The notes under the pieces: generated by a model | Database searches by the model: none | Told to the model about the DNA's origin: nothing | What the model saw: only the letters and a program-made list of their open reading frames with translations | Position numbers and translations under genes: made by a program | In this document: positions 39,840 to 48,745 of the stretch, piece by piece | How positions within the stretch are numbered: the first letter of the stretch is position 1 | Layout of the letters: the number at the start of each line of letters is the position of its first letter | Origin: Gracilibacillus massiliensis | GTDB taxonomy: Bacteria; Bacillota; Bacilli; Bacillales; Amphibacillaceae | Reading direction: 5' to 3' | DNA length: 64,000 nt | Assembly (NCBI RefSeq): GCF_001458115.1 | Contig: NZ_CZRP01000013.1 | Location: 186,001 to 250,000, forward strand

Positions 39840-40525
39840 AAAGAAGCCAGGGCAGTAGAATTTGAAATCGATTGGATTTTAGGAACAAACTACGCAATAA
39901 CCGATGTGTATGTATTAGCCAAAGTGGTAATTTTGAAATGTATTGTCAGATAAACATCCGCTCCGGCTGCCCACTTTCCTTTTACCACGGGCACATGTGC
40001 AACATCTACTCAAGCAAGCTTTCGTAGTGTTTTCTATGCAGTGGGGTTTTACCTTCAGCTAACTTTTTAAGCAAAGAACGCTAAAAAAGTGGATCTTCAG
40101 GTAAAACGTTCCCACAGGAGTGAAAGTGGGCGGTCTGCGCTTATATATTTGTTCTACAACTGCTGTGACAGATAGCATTTTGAGCGGTTATCTTATTATT
40201 TCTTTTTTTACATAATAGACATAATAGAAATGGCATAATGCTACCTCATGCTAGCGTTGTAAAATATCAAATTAGCGTAGACGTCCGCTTCAACTCCTAC
40301 GGCATGTTTTTATCCGAAGATCCACTTTGGCAAGCGGTTTTTGCTTTCCAAAGTTAGCTGAGGAGAAGAAGCGGTGGAAAGGGAAGCGGACAAGCCGTAG
40401 CGGTTTCTACGCACAAACATTATCTCAAAATTACTACATCATGCGCAGTTTCCTGATATCATCAATTTATAATAAATCATTAGTGTCTGAAATAAAAAAA
40501 TAAATTACATCCCAGTCTTTTTTGT
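39840..40525 (-). repeat. interspersed hairpin element, copy E7 (inverted)
   Basis: Nearly full-length copy between convergent genes. Left boundary TTTTAGGAACAAACTACGC, then GGTAATTTTGA; left unit with the optional submodule (39980-40043) and inner arms TTTTTAAGC/GCTAAAAAA; right unit with inner arms TTTGGAAAGC/GCTTGCCAAA. The centre (about 40150-40260) is the reverse complement of that in E3/E5, so this copy is inverted. The right end ACATCCCAGTC (40507-40517) mirrors GACTGGGACAT at the left of E1. Confidence 0.88.
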
Positions 40526-40529
40526 CTGT

Positions 40530-40560
40530 AAAACCCGCTAAGGATGCCCACTTTCCTTAT
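40530..40560. repeat. fragment of a hairpin element unit
   Basis: AACCCGCTAAGGATGCCCAC followed by TTTCCTT resembles the start of a left unit (AACCGCTCCGG-TGCCCAC-TTTCCTT) but has no partner arm. It directly follows E7. Confidence 0.5.
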
Positions 40561-40580
40561 ATGCCAAAGGTTGATACTTT

Positions 40581-40622
40581 CAAAAAAACTAGCTGTTGGT
40601 GAATGTCCAACTGCTAGTTTCT
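40581..40622 (-). terminator. med terminator
   Basis: AAACTAGCTGTTGG (40586-40599) pairs with CCAACTGCTAGTTT (one T-T mismatch) and is followed by TTTTTTG on the minus strand, beyond the med stop. Confidence 0.88.
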
Positions 40623-40667
40623 TTTCACTGTATTAATTGTCCGTAGTAGCATTATGTACTGGATTGC

Positions 40668-41648
40668 TCATTTTTGGTGAGGTAATAAACCACTTTCTGT
40701 ATATTCTGATATGATCTTATTTACGTTCTCTGTGAAGCGTTCAGGTAAGTGATTACTATATGGCCCCATTGTGATAACTTCTTCTGCAAAACCAAAGTTA
40801 TAAATGCCACCTTCTAATTCACCTTCTTGTAACTGGTTAATCGCATATACATAGAGTTTGTCAATATGTTGGATGGTACTTGTTAATACCGATTGTCCTC
40901 CAATGGCTTGTTGATCATTCACGTATCCTATTGAATAAATACCATCATTCATCACATCTTCAACAATCGATACACTATAAGCATCACCAGCTGGATAGAC
41001 GACATCGACATTACTGTTAACCATCCTCTCATAATGGTCCAACGCTAACTCCTTTTCGTCCCAATCATATACATATTGAATATCAACCATCGCATCACTA
41101 TTTTGATAAAGTACCCCTTCATAAAAACCTTCTACTTCTGGTTGCCACTCGTAAGCAGCAATTATGCCGACACGATTTGATTCCGTCATTTCACCTGCAA
41201 TCATCCCTGCGAAGAACCCCATCGACAATGAGTTAAAGTTTAAACTTATTAAATTATCGTCTGAATATCCTCCGTTCACATAAACAAACGTAATATCGGG
41301 ATAGGAATCGTTTATGTGATTAAAGTATTCACCAAAAATACTACTATGCCCGATAATGACTTGAACACCTTGGTTTGCTAATTCTTCGACCGCAATATTT
41401 ACTTGTTGTTGTGTTTGAACACCTTCACGAAAAAAAACATCCATATTATGTTCTTCCTGAATATCCAGCAACCCTCGATACCCTTTATTTCCCCATGTTT
41501 GATCATGAATGGTATGCTCAATTAACATGCCAACGCGTTCAATTTTTTCGCCATTGGCATTGGATTGACAGCCGGATAATAATGTGAACATTATGATTAT
41601 GATAAAGACAATAGCGAGCGTAGTGGTTAATTTTTTCAAAATCCGCAC
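40668..41648 (-). CDS. med: Med family lipoprotein (BMP/PnrA-like binding protein)
   Basis: The 326-residue protein has a lipoprotein signal (FTLLSGC, Cys at residue 27) and a BMP/PnrA-type periplasmic-binding fold: VGMLIEHTIHDQTWGNKGYRG, QVIIGHSSIFGEYFNHI, NFNSLSMGFFAGMIAGEM and VDVVYPAGDAYSVSI. In B. subtilis Med is a positive regulator of comK expression lying beside comZ and fabH, which is the place of this gene. ComZ was not found. The family otherwise binds nucleosides, so the ligand is open. Confidence 0.8.
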   Translation of the reverse strand: MRILKKLTTTLAIVFIIIIMFTLLSGCQSNANGEKIERVGMLIEHTIHDQTWGNKGYRGLLDIQEEHNMDVFFREGVQTQQQVNIAVEELANQGVQVIIGHSSIFGEYFNHINDSYPDITFVYVNGGYSDDNLISLNFNSLSMGFFAGMIAGEMTESNRVGIIAAYEWQPEVEGFYEGVLYQNSDAMVDIQYVYDWDEKELALDHYERMVNSNVDVVYPAGDAYSVSIVEDVMNDGIYSIGYVNDQQAIGGQSVLTSTIQHIDKLYVYAINQLQEGELEGGIYNFGFAEEVITMGPYSNHLPERFTENVNKIISEYTESGLLPHQK

Positions 41649-41971
41649 TCCTTAAGCAATGACTTCATGATCTTATTTACTCTTAGGACTATTTTATCGC
41701 TTACTTTACTATCCGTAAACCGCGAAATCATTACAAATTGATTACAATTGTGAAAAAACACCCATAAAGTTAAACTGCAAGCAGTGGGAGTTCGAAACTT
41801 CAGGCGGTTAACACTTTGGTAAAAATACTATTCACATAACTATCATATTTTAAGGAAATACATATATTTTTATTTATTTTATGAAGATTATTTGGTAAAC
41901 TATTAATTGAGAATTATCAGGAAGTTACTGTTCGTGCGTTTCTCTGTTATTACATGAAATTGGAAGCTGGA

Positions 41972-42001
41972 ATTACGGACGGTTACACCGTGATAAATAT
42001 T
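41972..42001 (+). repeat. short repeat A flanking yjzD
   Basis: ATTACGGACGGTTA, then CAC, then CGTGATAAATATT. ACGGT-TAC-ACCGT can form a hairpin. A second copy lies at 42267-42298. The rest of the 421-base gap upstream of yjzD (41649-41970) is AT-rich and shows no gene. Confidence 0.6.
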
Positions 42002-42069
42002 AAATACGTAAGGATATACATATTGATAATAAAAGCTTTTTGATACAAAATAGATAGAGAGGTGAGACG

Positions 42070-42243
42070 ATGAAATATTTTGCAACGATTTTTTGGGCAG
42101 TTATAATTTTAACAGTTGTTTCATACGTATTAACTAGTATGGGTGGTCAAGCATTTAATTTACCTTCAGCTATTTCAGTTGCTGCAATTTTTGCTATTGC
42201 TGCTATTGTTTTAGGGGATGGCATCTTAAAGGAAGATGAATAA
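42070..42243 (+). CDS. yjzD: DUF2929 small membrane protein YjzD
   Basis: A 57-residue gene behind GAGGTGA. The protein begins MKYFATIFWAVIILTVVSYV, then SMGGQAFNLPSAISVAAIFA and ends GDGILKEDE, giving two membrane segments. This is the DUF2929/YjzD plan; yjzD lies in the same region in B. subtilis. Function is unknown. Two copies of a short repeat flank it. Confidence 0.82.
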   Translation: MKYFATIFWAVIILTVVSYVLTSMGGQAFNLPSAISVAAIFAIAAIVLGDGILKEDE

Positions 42244-42266
42244 TTCAGACTTCCACTCGTGAGCTT

Positions 42267-42298
42267 ATTACGGACGGTTAGGGCCGTGCTAAATATGT
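42267..42298 (+). repeat. short repeat B flanking yjzD
   Basis: ATTACGGACGGTTA, then GGG, then CCGTGCTAAATAT. ACGG-TTAGGG-CCGT can pair. It matches repeat A in 14 leading bases and in CGTG-TAAATAT, with a changed loop. Confidence 0.6.
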
Positions 42299-42320
42299 TA
42301 ATATTCACTTTCGACCTAAC

Positions 42321-42359
42321 AGATAACCCTTGTCATCAATATAGTGACAAGGGTTATCT
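42321..42359 (+). promoter_or_regulatory. 15-bp perfect hairpin directly before uppP
   Basis: AGATAACCCTTGTCA (42321-42335) pairs exactly with TGACAAGGGTTATCT (42345-42359). Only 32 bases separate it from the uppP ATG, too little for a complete promoter. It is followed by TTTATGG, a poor U-tract. It could be the yjzD terminator, an attenuator in a uppP leader, or an operator. Confidence 0.6.
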
Positions 42360-42391
42360 TTATGGAAGGTTATTTTTAGGGGGATGTCTAT

Positions 42392-43210
42392 ATGGAAGAG
42401 ATTTTCATATTAATTAAATATTTATTTTTAGGTTTATTACAAGGTTTTACGGAACCTATTCCGATTTCATCTAGCGGGCATTTAGTAATGGCAAAAGATT
42501 TATTTGGGTTAACTGGAATCGACAATTTATCATTTGAAGTCTTAGTGAATTTTGGTTCACTTATCGCAGTACTCATTATCTATGGTAAGGATATTATTAA
42601 GATTGCAAAAAATGGCATCAATTATATCATTACCAAAAATAAAGAATACCATGATGATTTCATGTTTATTATTTATTTAGTGGTTGCAACAATACCGGCA
42701 GCTGTTATTGGACTATTGTTTGAAGATATAATTGCGGACACATTTGCTGGTAATGCGAAAATGGTTGGTATTACCTTATTTATAACCGGTATCGCTTTAT
42801 GGATCATTCGCAATTTGCGAGGGGACAAAAACGATGGTGCATTAACATTCAAAGATGCAATTATAGTAGGCCTTGCTCAAGCTGTAGCATTAGTTCCAGG
42901 TATCAGTCGATCCGGTGCAACGATTGTGGCTGCGATGTTATTAGGTATGAAGCAAGAAACTGCTCTACGATTTTCATTTTTAATGTTTATCCCTGTCAGC
43001 GTTGGCACAATGGCCTTGTCCGTTGGAGATGTTGTTAGAGATGAGGGTTTCAATACAATGTGGATTCCTTATTTAATCGCATTTATTGCTGCACTCATAG
43101 CAACTTATTATTCCCTACGTTGGTTTATGAATGTTATGGCAAAAGGTAATTTAAAATATTTTGCTTTTTATTGCTTTATCGTCGGGATCATTGCTTTCCT
43201 GCTTCTTTAA
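42392..43210 (+). CDS. uppP: undecaprenyl-diphosphatase UppP (BacA)
   Basis: UppP dephosphorylates undecaprenyl pyrophosphate to recycle the cell-wall lipid carrier and gives some bacitracin tolerance. The 272-residue protein has about eight membrane segments. Catalytic motifs are [14 protein letters not shown] (residues 18-31), with Glu and Ser/His, and [11 protein letters not shown] (Arg). The middle residue pattern E-P-I-P-I differs slightly from the usual E-F-L-P-I/V. Ribosome site AGGGGGA. A perfect hairpin lies directly upstream. Confidence 0.95.
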   Translation: MEEIFILIKYLFLGLLQGFTEPIPISSSGHLVMAKDLFGLTGIDNLSFEVLVNFGSLIAVLIIYGKDIIKIAKNGINYIITKNKEYHDDFMFIIYLVVATIPAAVIGLLFEDIIADTFAGNAKMVGITLFITGIALWIIRNLRGDKNDGALTFKDAIIVGLAQAVALVPGISRSGATIVAAMLLGMKQETALRFSFLMFIPVSVGTMALSVGDVVRDEGFNTMWIPYLIAFIAALIATYYSLRWFMNVMAKGNLKYFAFYCFIVGIIAFLLL

Positions 43211-43224
43211 AGGAGAGTTAAAAC

Positions 43225-43264
43225 ATAAAAAAAAGCGGCCTTGTAAAAGGACGCTTTTTTTGTA
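43225..43264. terminator. bidirectional terminator between uppP and the SufT-like gene
   Basis: AAAAAAGCG-CCTT pairs with AAGG-CGCTTTTTT around a short loop, with A- and T-tracts on either side. Confidence 0.85.
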
Positions 43265-43576
43265 TTAATCTGGAATACCTAGAGCGATTTTTGCATATCT
43301 TGACATACGGTCTTTGGACCACGGTGGATTCCAAACGATATCTACTTCTGTATCTTTTACTTCAGGTAGATCTTCCATTACACGTTTCACGTCTTGCTCA
43401 ATATGACCAGCTAGTGGGCATCCCATAGCTGTTAAAGTCATCGTAACAGTTGCAATCCCTTCATCATTAAGGTCAACACCATATACAAGACCTAAATTGA
43501 CAATATCTATTCCAAGCTCCGGGTCAATCACATTTTCCAAAGCTCCCATTAAATTTTCTTCTAATGCTTGATCCAT
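43265..43576 (-). CDS. yitW: MIP18/SufT-like iron-sulfur assembly protein (YitW)
   Basis: The 103-residue DUF59 protein has ALENVIDPELGIDIVNLGLV, the conserved Cys in TLTAMGCPLAGHIEQDV, and the C-terminal WNPPWSKDRMSRYAKIALG. Members help mature Fe-S proteins. Ribosome site AAGGAGGG. In B. subtilis yitW lies next to yitV, as here. An Nfu-N domain protein (46389-46652) lies nearby. Confidence 0.9.
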   Translation of the reverse strand: MDQALEENLMGALENVIDPELGIDIVNLGLVYGVDLNDEGIATVTMTLTAMGCPLAGHIEQDVKRVMEDLPEVKDTEVDIVWNPPWSKDRMSRYAKIALGIPD

Positions 43577-43643
43577 ATCTATCCCTCCTTCAAACTCTTA
43601 TCTCTATTATAAAACATATTCACTATTTTTTAAATGATTTATA

Positions 43644-44408
43644 TCACAGCTGATATTCTAACCATTTTGTGAATTCCACAATTGCAAATCGACTTACCTT
43701 GTGTCCACGGCCTATTTCTTTTAAAAATCGAATATTTTCGGGATTTTTATAATGGTCGATTGCTTTCTCATAAAAACTATACGCATGATTAAATGGTACC
43801 ACTTTATCATCTTCACCATGCCAGAAAAATAATGGCCTACCAAATAACTTTTCCTTTTGTAATGATAAATCCATTTCTCTTAATTCATCCAACAATAATA
43901 CAATCTGTTCTTCTGAAAGCGGTAATTCCTTGTTTTGCGAAGTCATAAATCCAATTAATTGTTGAGCATATTCCGTTATTTTAGGTGAACCCATCAGAAT
44001 ACCAGCAGTTTTGATCCATGAGAACTGTGTAAGTGCAGCTGCAGTCGTAATACCACCCATACTTGTCCCAGCTAAACCAAATCGGTTACCGTCCAATAAT
44101 TGCTTTGTTACTAATTCTTCATAAATGCTTTCAATATCGTCTAAGTTTTGTTTTACAATTTCGAAAAAACGCAACTCTCTTTCTTGATCAGTTATCTCTT
44201 CTTCACGATCGCCATGTAGCATCATATCTGGCAAAATCACACGGTATCCCTTTTCTGCCATTAAAAAAGCGAGTGGTAAATTATGTTCTTTGGCACTTGT
44301 GAATCCATGTATATAGGTTAATGTAGGCAAAGCTTGCTCCTTTTTTTCTTGATCGACTACATGTAATAATGGTATATCATTCCAATATTCTTTAGTAATT
44401 CCTATCAT
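43644..44408 (-). CDS. yitV: alpha/beta hydrolase esterase (YitV-like)
   Basis: ATG 44408, 8 bases after AGGAAGGA, gives 254 residues. The alpha/beta-hydrolase marks are the oxyanion region TYIHGFTSAKEHNLPLAF, the nucleophile elbow GLAGTSMGGITTA, the Asp in WHGEDDKVVPFNHAY and the His in GRGHKVSR. It is probably a cytosolic esterase or peptidase of the YitV type; substrate unknown. Confidence 0.88.
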   Translation of the reverse strand: MIGITKEYWNDIPLLHVVDQEKKEQALPTLTYIHGFTSAKEHNLPLAFLMAEKGYRVILPDMMLHGDREEEITDQERELRFFEIVKQNLDDIESIYEELVTKQLLDGNRFGLAGTSMGGITTAAALTQFSWIKTAGILMGSPKITEYAQQLIGFMTSQNKELPLSEEQIVLLLDELREMDLSLQKEKLFGRPLFFWHGEDDKVVPFNHAYSFYEKAIDHYKNPENIRFLKEIGRGHKVSRFAIVEFTKWLEYQL

Positions 44409-44555
44409 TGATAATTTCCTTCCTGTAAACAAATTTCATACATTAATCATATAACTTATAAGAAAAACTTGCAAAATATAGAAATAAAAATTACAAGAAC
44501 TTTACATGCTTCCTAAAGAATTATAGACTATACTTACATATAGTGAGGTGAAAAC

Positions 44556-45410
44556 ATGCAAACGAATAGACATTTAATTGCATTAGATTTAGATGGAACA
44601 CTCTTAACAGAGCAAAAGAAAATCAGTTCTTATACGAAGGCAGTGGTGCAAGAAGCAATAAACAATGGCCATATCGTTGTAATTGCTACAGGGCGCCCGC
44701 ACAGAGCAAGCATCATGTATTACCATGAGCTTGGTTTAACCACTCCAATGGTCAATTTTAATGGTGCACTTATTCATCATCCGACTGATCATAAATGGGA
44801 TGTATTACATACACCTTTACCTAATCGAACAGCTAAAAAAATCATCCAAACTTGTTATGACTTCGAAGTACACAATATTTTTGCTGAAATTCGAGATAAC
44901 ATTTACCTCGATCGATATGATGAGCAAATATTAAACATTTTTACAGAGCCAGACCAAGAGGAAATGATTACGATCGGCAGTCTCAAAAATCATTTAACAG
45001 AAGATCCAACATCATTATTGATTCATCCTAAAGATCACCACATAGAAGATTTAAGAGAGTATTTAAGCGACAAACACGCCTCTATTATCGAACACCGTAA
45101 ATGGGGTGTGCCATGGAATGTGATAGAAATTGTTCGTAAAGGCATTAATAAATCAGTAGGCTTAAAAAAGATTGCTCATTATTTTCATATTCCAAACCAA
45201 AATATTATCGCATTTGGCGATGAAGATAACGACTTAGAAATGATTGAATATGCTGGTGTTGGTGTAGCAATGGGCAACGGTATACAAGAATTGAAACAAA
45301 TTGCCAACTACCATGCAAAAACAAATGAAGAAGATGGCATTGGTACATTTCTCGCGGACTATTTAAAATTGGAAACAACACCTACGATTGCCAAAGATAT
45401 ATTTGAATAG
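44556..45410 (+). CDS. yitU: HAD superfamily Cof-type phosphatase (YitU-like)
   Basis: The 284-residue protein has the catalytic DLDGTLL (residues 11-17), motif II ATGRPH, Lys in GINKSVGLKKI and motif IV GDEDNDLEMIEYAGVGVAMGN. This is the IIB (Cof) subfamily. B. subtilis YitU dephosphorylates the flavin precursor 5-amino-6-ribitylamino-uracil phosphate among other substrates; the position divergent from yitV supports the name. Substrate here is inferred. Confidence 0.9.
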   Translation: MQTNRHLIALDLDGTLLTEQKKISSYTKAVVQEAINNGHIVVIATGRPHRASIMYYHELGLTTPMVNFNGALIHHPTDHKWDVLHTPLPNRTAKKIIQTCYDFEVHNIFAEIRDNIYLDRYDEQILNIFTEPDQEEMITIGSLKNHLTEDPTSLLIHPKDHHIEDLREYLSDKHASIIEHRKWGVPWNVIEIVRKGINKSVGLKKIAHYFHIPNQNIIAFGDEDNDLEMIEYAGVGVAMGNGIQELKQIANYHAKTNEEDGIGTFLADYLKLETTPTIAKDIFE

Positions 45411-45432
45411 ATCCCCTGAAATAAACCATAAT

Positions 45433-45470
45433 AAGCATGAACATCAAATTGGTGTTCATGCTTTTTCTTT
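45433..45470 (+). terminator. yitU terminator
   Basis: AAGCATGAACATC pairs with GGTGTTCATGCTT (one G-T pair), then a TTTCTTT tract. Confidence 0.87.
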
Positions 45471-45549
45471 AAAGAGTTTACTGATCAATGGATCATGATG
45501 GTAATCCCATAAGATAAGCCTAGTGATTCGAAAAACAGGAGGATTTTCG

Positions 45550-45747
45550 ATGCAAAACCAAATGTTTCAGCAAGCCAAAAACGCCGTCAATCGTATGATG
45601 AATCGTGGCAATGGTGGGTTTAATGAAAAAGATAAACAAGCTGCACAAAATGCGATTCAATCAGCCTACACGAATGCTACAGCAGAAGAGCAACAGGAGT
45701 TACAAGCATTGGAAGAACAATTGAAGCAACAAAATGAATTAAAATAA
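45550..45747 (+). CDS. DUF3813 family small protein
   Basis: ATG 45550 after AGGAGGA gives 65 residues. The protein is helical and Gln/Asn/Ala-rich (NQMFQQAKNAVNRMM, TAEEQQELQALEEQLKQQ), consistent with the small DUF3813 proteins next to yitT/yitU in Bacillaceae. It has no membrane segment or signal. Function unknown. Confidence 0.75.
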   Translation: MQNQMFQQAKNAVNRMMNRGNGGFNEKDKQAAQNAIQSAYTNATAEEQQELQALEEQLKQQNELK

Positions 45748-45800
45748 AGTGAGACTTTGCTTGTTGAGAAGTACAGTATTGCGTTTAAAAACTGTGCTCC

Positions 45801-45849
45801 CCTAATAAAAACAGGGTTTGGCTAAATCGCCAAGCCCTGTTTATTAGGT
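45801..45849. terminator. bidirectional terminator
   Basis: CCTAATAAA-ACAGGG-TTTGGC pairs almost fully with GCCAAGCCCTGTTTATTAGG. It ends both the DUF3813 gene and the convergent membrane-protein gene. Confidence 0.92.
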
Positions 45850-46280
45850 TACTTATTGAAATATAGGAAGTTTGAAAAAATATAAACACATAGCCCATAG
45901 AAAAAATGACCGATCAGCCAAATCAATATGGCTATTTCATTAGTTAATGCTGGTGTTTCCTTTATTGCGAGTATCGTCAAAGGTATGTAACTACTTGCCG
46001 CAAAGAAACTTAATATCAAAATGACTAACCATCGACTAACCATCGTTTTACAGACAGGCAGCAAGATTAAATAAATATATACAAGTATCCAAGATATAAT
46101 AAGATGGAACAACCATTCTATCCATAATGGCAATGCTATTTCCTGAAAAATAAAATCTACATTCAATAGCAGCGTATAGACCTTCTCACCAGTCATTATC
46201 TCCATCCACCAAAGGAATAGACCTAATACAAAACCGGCAATTGTTCCAATAAGTATCGATTTTATAATTTTATTCTCCAT
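45849..46280 (-). CDS. four-segment membrane protein of unknown function
   Basis: ATG 46280 after GAAGGAG gives 143 residues with four membrane segments (about residues 7-27, 43-74, 85-110, 117-138). Phrases such as GTIAGFVLGLFLWWMEIMTG recall the YagU/DUF1440 type of inner-membrane proteins. Polar residues are scarce and no catalytic motif is visible. It sits between the yitU side and the Nfu-N gene, each with its own signals. Family call is weak. Confidence 0.7.
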   Translation of the reverse strand: MENKIIKSILIGTIAGFVLGLFLWWMEIMTGEKVYTLLLNVDFIFQEIALPLWIEWLFHLIISWILVYIYLILLPVCKTMVSRWLVILILSFFAASSYIPLTILAIKETPALTNEIAILIWLIGHFFYGLCVYIFSNFLYFNK

Positions 46281-46388
46281 CTGAATCTCCTTCATTATCC
46301 ACTATTTACCTTTAATTTAATTTCTTTCAATGTTGTATTGATTTTGATATGATATGGATACAGTACGCTTTACGAGGAGGACAAGACT

Positions 46389-46652
46389 ATGAGTATTCAT
46401 GTGGAAGCAACACCAAATCCCAATGCATTAAAATTCACAAGTGACAAAATGATCTTTGAAGGAAATAATAGTATCTCTGTTATGCCAGGACAAACAAGTG
46501 AACATGATGTTTTAAATGAACTAATGGAACTTGATGGCGTTGATAACGTCTTTGGTTTTCAACATTTTATTACAGTAAACAAAAAAATGGACGTAGAATG
46601 GGATAGCCTAACAGATAAAGTACAAGAAGTTATCACACAACACGGTTACTGA
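46389..46652 (+). CDS. Nfu N-terminal domain protein (scaffold-like)
   Basis: The 87-residue protein is a free-standing Nfu_N domain: VEATPNPNALKFTSD at the N-terminus and LMELDGVDNVFGFQHFITVN in the middle, ending with WDSLTDKVQEVI. The C-terminal CxxC iron-sulfur-binding domain of full Nfu proteins is absent. Stand-alone Nfu_N proteins are common in Bacilli; a regulatory or partner role in Fe-S assembly is likely but unproven. Ribosome site GAGGAGG. Confidence 0.88.
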   Translation: MSIHVEATPNPNALKFTSDKMIFEGNNSISVMPGQTSEHDVLNELMELDGVDNVFGFQHFITVNKKMDVEWDSLTDKVQEVITQHGY

Positions 46653-46659
46653 TAATACT

Positions 46660-46708
46660 AACGAACAAAGAATCAGATAGTTGCTCGATCCTTTGTTCGT
46701 TTTTTTGT
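46660..46708 (+). terminator. terminator after the Nfu-N gene
   Basis: AACGAACAAAG pairs with CTTTGTTCGTT, followed by TTTTTG. It also faces the convergent lipoprotein gene. Confidence 0.88.
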
Positions 46709-46710
46709 TT

Positions 46711-47559
46711 CTATGGCAATTGTTCTAACTGTACCGGATACTGTTCTATGCGATCTTCTGTATATAGCAGCATAATCACTGCCCCATTTTCTGGCAACAG
46801 ATCCTGTGAGATCGTCACATTGATTTCGAAAGGTTGCCAACCTTCTCCATCAACAGGTACTTCTGTTTGTTCAACTAAATAATTATGTCCATCTTCAATC
46901 TCATAATAAACATCACCGATCGAAGTATCGATTTCACCTGTTACCAAATAGTCGCCGTTATTACCTTCTACTTCTATCGAACGAATAGACTCTTCTTGGT
47001 TATTTTCATCATGGGTTCCATCCACTTCGTCTAATGAAAGTTGCATACTTTGACTTAAAGGCTCTCCTTCCAATTTCTCACCATTAATTTCTGCTGGTAA
47101 CAAGGACATCTCCACTTGATAATCCCCAGCCTCTAAGGCTTCCGTTATTTCCCATGTTTCAGACCATTTTTTCATCTCACCACTTTTTAGTGTCTCTTCA
47201 ATTAAAGCCTCTGTGAACATTTTTCCCTCAGAAAATTGATAAATCAATGTCTCTCCTTGATATACCTCAATTTCATATTGCTGTCCAGAAGAGAACATAA
47301 TATCTACAGCTTGTTCATTTTTATTGACTAATTCAAGCGAAAATTCTATACTTGTTTGCTTTTGTTCAGCAGAAGCATTAAATTCAAGATTATCTATAAT
47401 TGAATCTTGATCCCCTTCACTAGTTGCTGTTTCATCTTCCAATTCTGATGAAGCTTCGACATTTTCAGAATCAGATGTTGTTACCTCTTCTTCACTAGAT
47501 CCACAAGCAGCTAATAATAAAAATAGAAATAGTACCATCAAATAAAAAACATTTTTCAT
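46711..47559 (-). CDS. BsuPI-domain lipoprotein
   Basis: The 282-residue protein has a lipoprotein signal (FLLLAAC, Cys at residue 19) and an acidic Ser/Glu linker. A BsuPI-type beta domain follows (about 55-165): EFSLELVNKNEQAVDIMFSS, QQYEIEVYQGETLIYQFS, SGEMKKWSETW. A second beta domain with GEIDTSIGDVYYEIEDGHNY makes the C-terminus. BsuPI was first described as an intracellular proteinase inhibitor in B. subtilis; here the domain is outside the membrane, so the target must differ. Ribosome site GGGGGGG. Confidence 0.82.
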   Translation of the reverse strand: MKNVFYLMVLFLFLLLAACGSSEEEVTTSDSENVEASSELEDETATSEGDQDSIIDNLEFNASAEQKQTSIEFSLELVNKNEQAVDIMFSSGQQYEIEVYQGETLIYQFSEGKMFTEALIEETLKSGEMKKWSETWEITEALEAGDYQVEMSLLPAEINGEKLEGEPLSQSMQLSLDEVDGTHDENNQEESIRSIEVEGNNGDYLVTGEIDTSIGDVYYEIEDGHNYLVEQTEVPVDGEGWQPFEINVTISQDLLPENGAVIMLLYTEDRIEQYPVQLEQLP

Positions 47560-47610
47560 CTTTATTGCCCCCCCTTTTTTTATATTAGACGTGCGAAAGT
47601 GACAAAGGTT

Positions 47611-48459
47611 TCAATCGTTTCTCCTGAAAAATCCATAGACGCCTGCTGTCTGTATGACATTGGTAAACGCATTTTCATCTACTTCATGAATAATCCGTTC
47701 TAAATCGTATAATTCATAACGAGTAATCACAAGGTATAACATATGCTTATCTTCTTTCGTATAAGCACCTTTAACAGGAAGAATGGTAATACCACGAATC
47801 ATGGTATCATGAATTGCTTGCTGCAATTCATCCGCTTTTTTCGTGACGATCATAGCTGTTACTTTTTCATGACGAGTGTGTATGCCATCAATCACACGTG
47901 TGGTTACATATAAGCCTAGTAATGTGTATAAAGCATTTTCTGGTTCGTTTAACAAACCTGCAATCAGGATAATCATCCCATTAATTGCCATCAAATACCC
48001 ACCAATAGGTTTATCTTTCATTCTAGATAGAATCATCGCAATTATATCAGAACCACCAGTAGAAGCACCCCACTTTAATGTGATCCCGACACCTACACCA
48101 GCAATAACACCACCAAATACGGCATTTAACATGATATCATTTGATAAAATGACAATTGGTAACACTTCTAGGAATAAAGATGTGAAAATAACAGAAAGGA
48201 AACTATAAATTGTAAACCCTTTTCCAACCATTAACCAACCAAGAATAGCAACTGGAATATTTAATAAGAATAGAATAAGACCTGTACTAATGTTCTCCAT
48301 ACCAAAATAATCGATAAAGATGGTGGAAATAATTTGTGAGATACCAGTAAAGCCACTAGCGTATACATTTGCACCGATTAAGAAAAAGTTAAGTGCAATG
48401 GCGTTTAAAATAGCACCCACGACTACGATTATTATTCGTTTTGCTTGCATTAAAAACAC
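47611..48459 (-). CDS. yitT: YitT family membrane protein (DUF161/DUF2179)
   Basis: The protein of about 282 residues has five to six membrane segments (phrases NFFLIGANVYASGFTGISQI, NIPVAILGW, GASTGGSDIIAMILSRM) and a soluble C-terminal DUF2179 domain (GITILPVKGAYTKEDKHMLY). I choose GTG 48459, 7 bases after AGGAGG; ATG 48465 touches the ribosome site. No transport substrate is known. yitT sits between yitU and degV (yitS), matching the B. subtilis yit order. Confidence 0.88.
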   Translation of the reverse strand: MFLMQAKRIIIVVVGAILNAIALNFFLIGANVYASGFTGISQIISTIFIDYFGMENISTGLILFLLNIPVAILGWLMVGKGFTIYSFLSVIFTSLFLEVLPIVILSNDIMLNAVFGGVIAGVGVGITLKWGASTGGSDIIAMILSRMKDKPIGGYLMAINGMIILIAGLLNEPENALYTLLGLYVTTRVIDGIHTRHEKVTAMIVTKKADELQQAIHDTMIRGITILPVKGAYTKEDKHMLYLVITRYELYDLERIIHEVDENAFTNVIQTAGVYGFFRRND

Positions 48460-48745
48460 ATACATTCCTCCTGTTGGCAGGGAATCTCTTCATGATTCAT
48501 TACCCTTTTTTATGATCTATTAATCTTTTTTGCAATAAGAATCCATCATACTAAATAACAATATCGAAGCCAACTATTTTGATCTCTTCTAAAGGCGAGC
48601 TCTAATGGATATTATCGAATCTTGAATAAGGCATAATGGATCAGTGATTTGTTTTGACGTTTTTAAAGGTAAGGCTTACACTTATAATAAGCAAAAAAGG
48701 GATCATACATACATGATACCTAAAAGGAAAAAAGGAGGGTTTATA

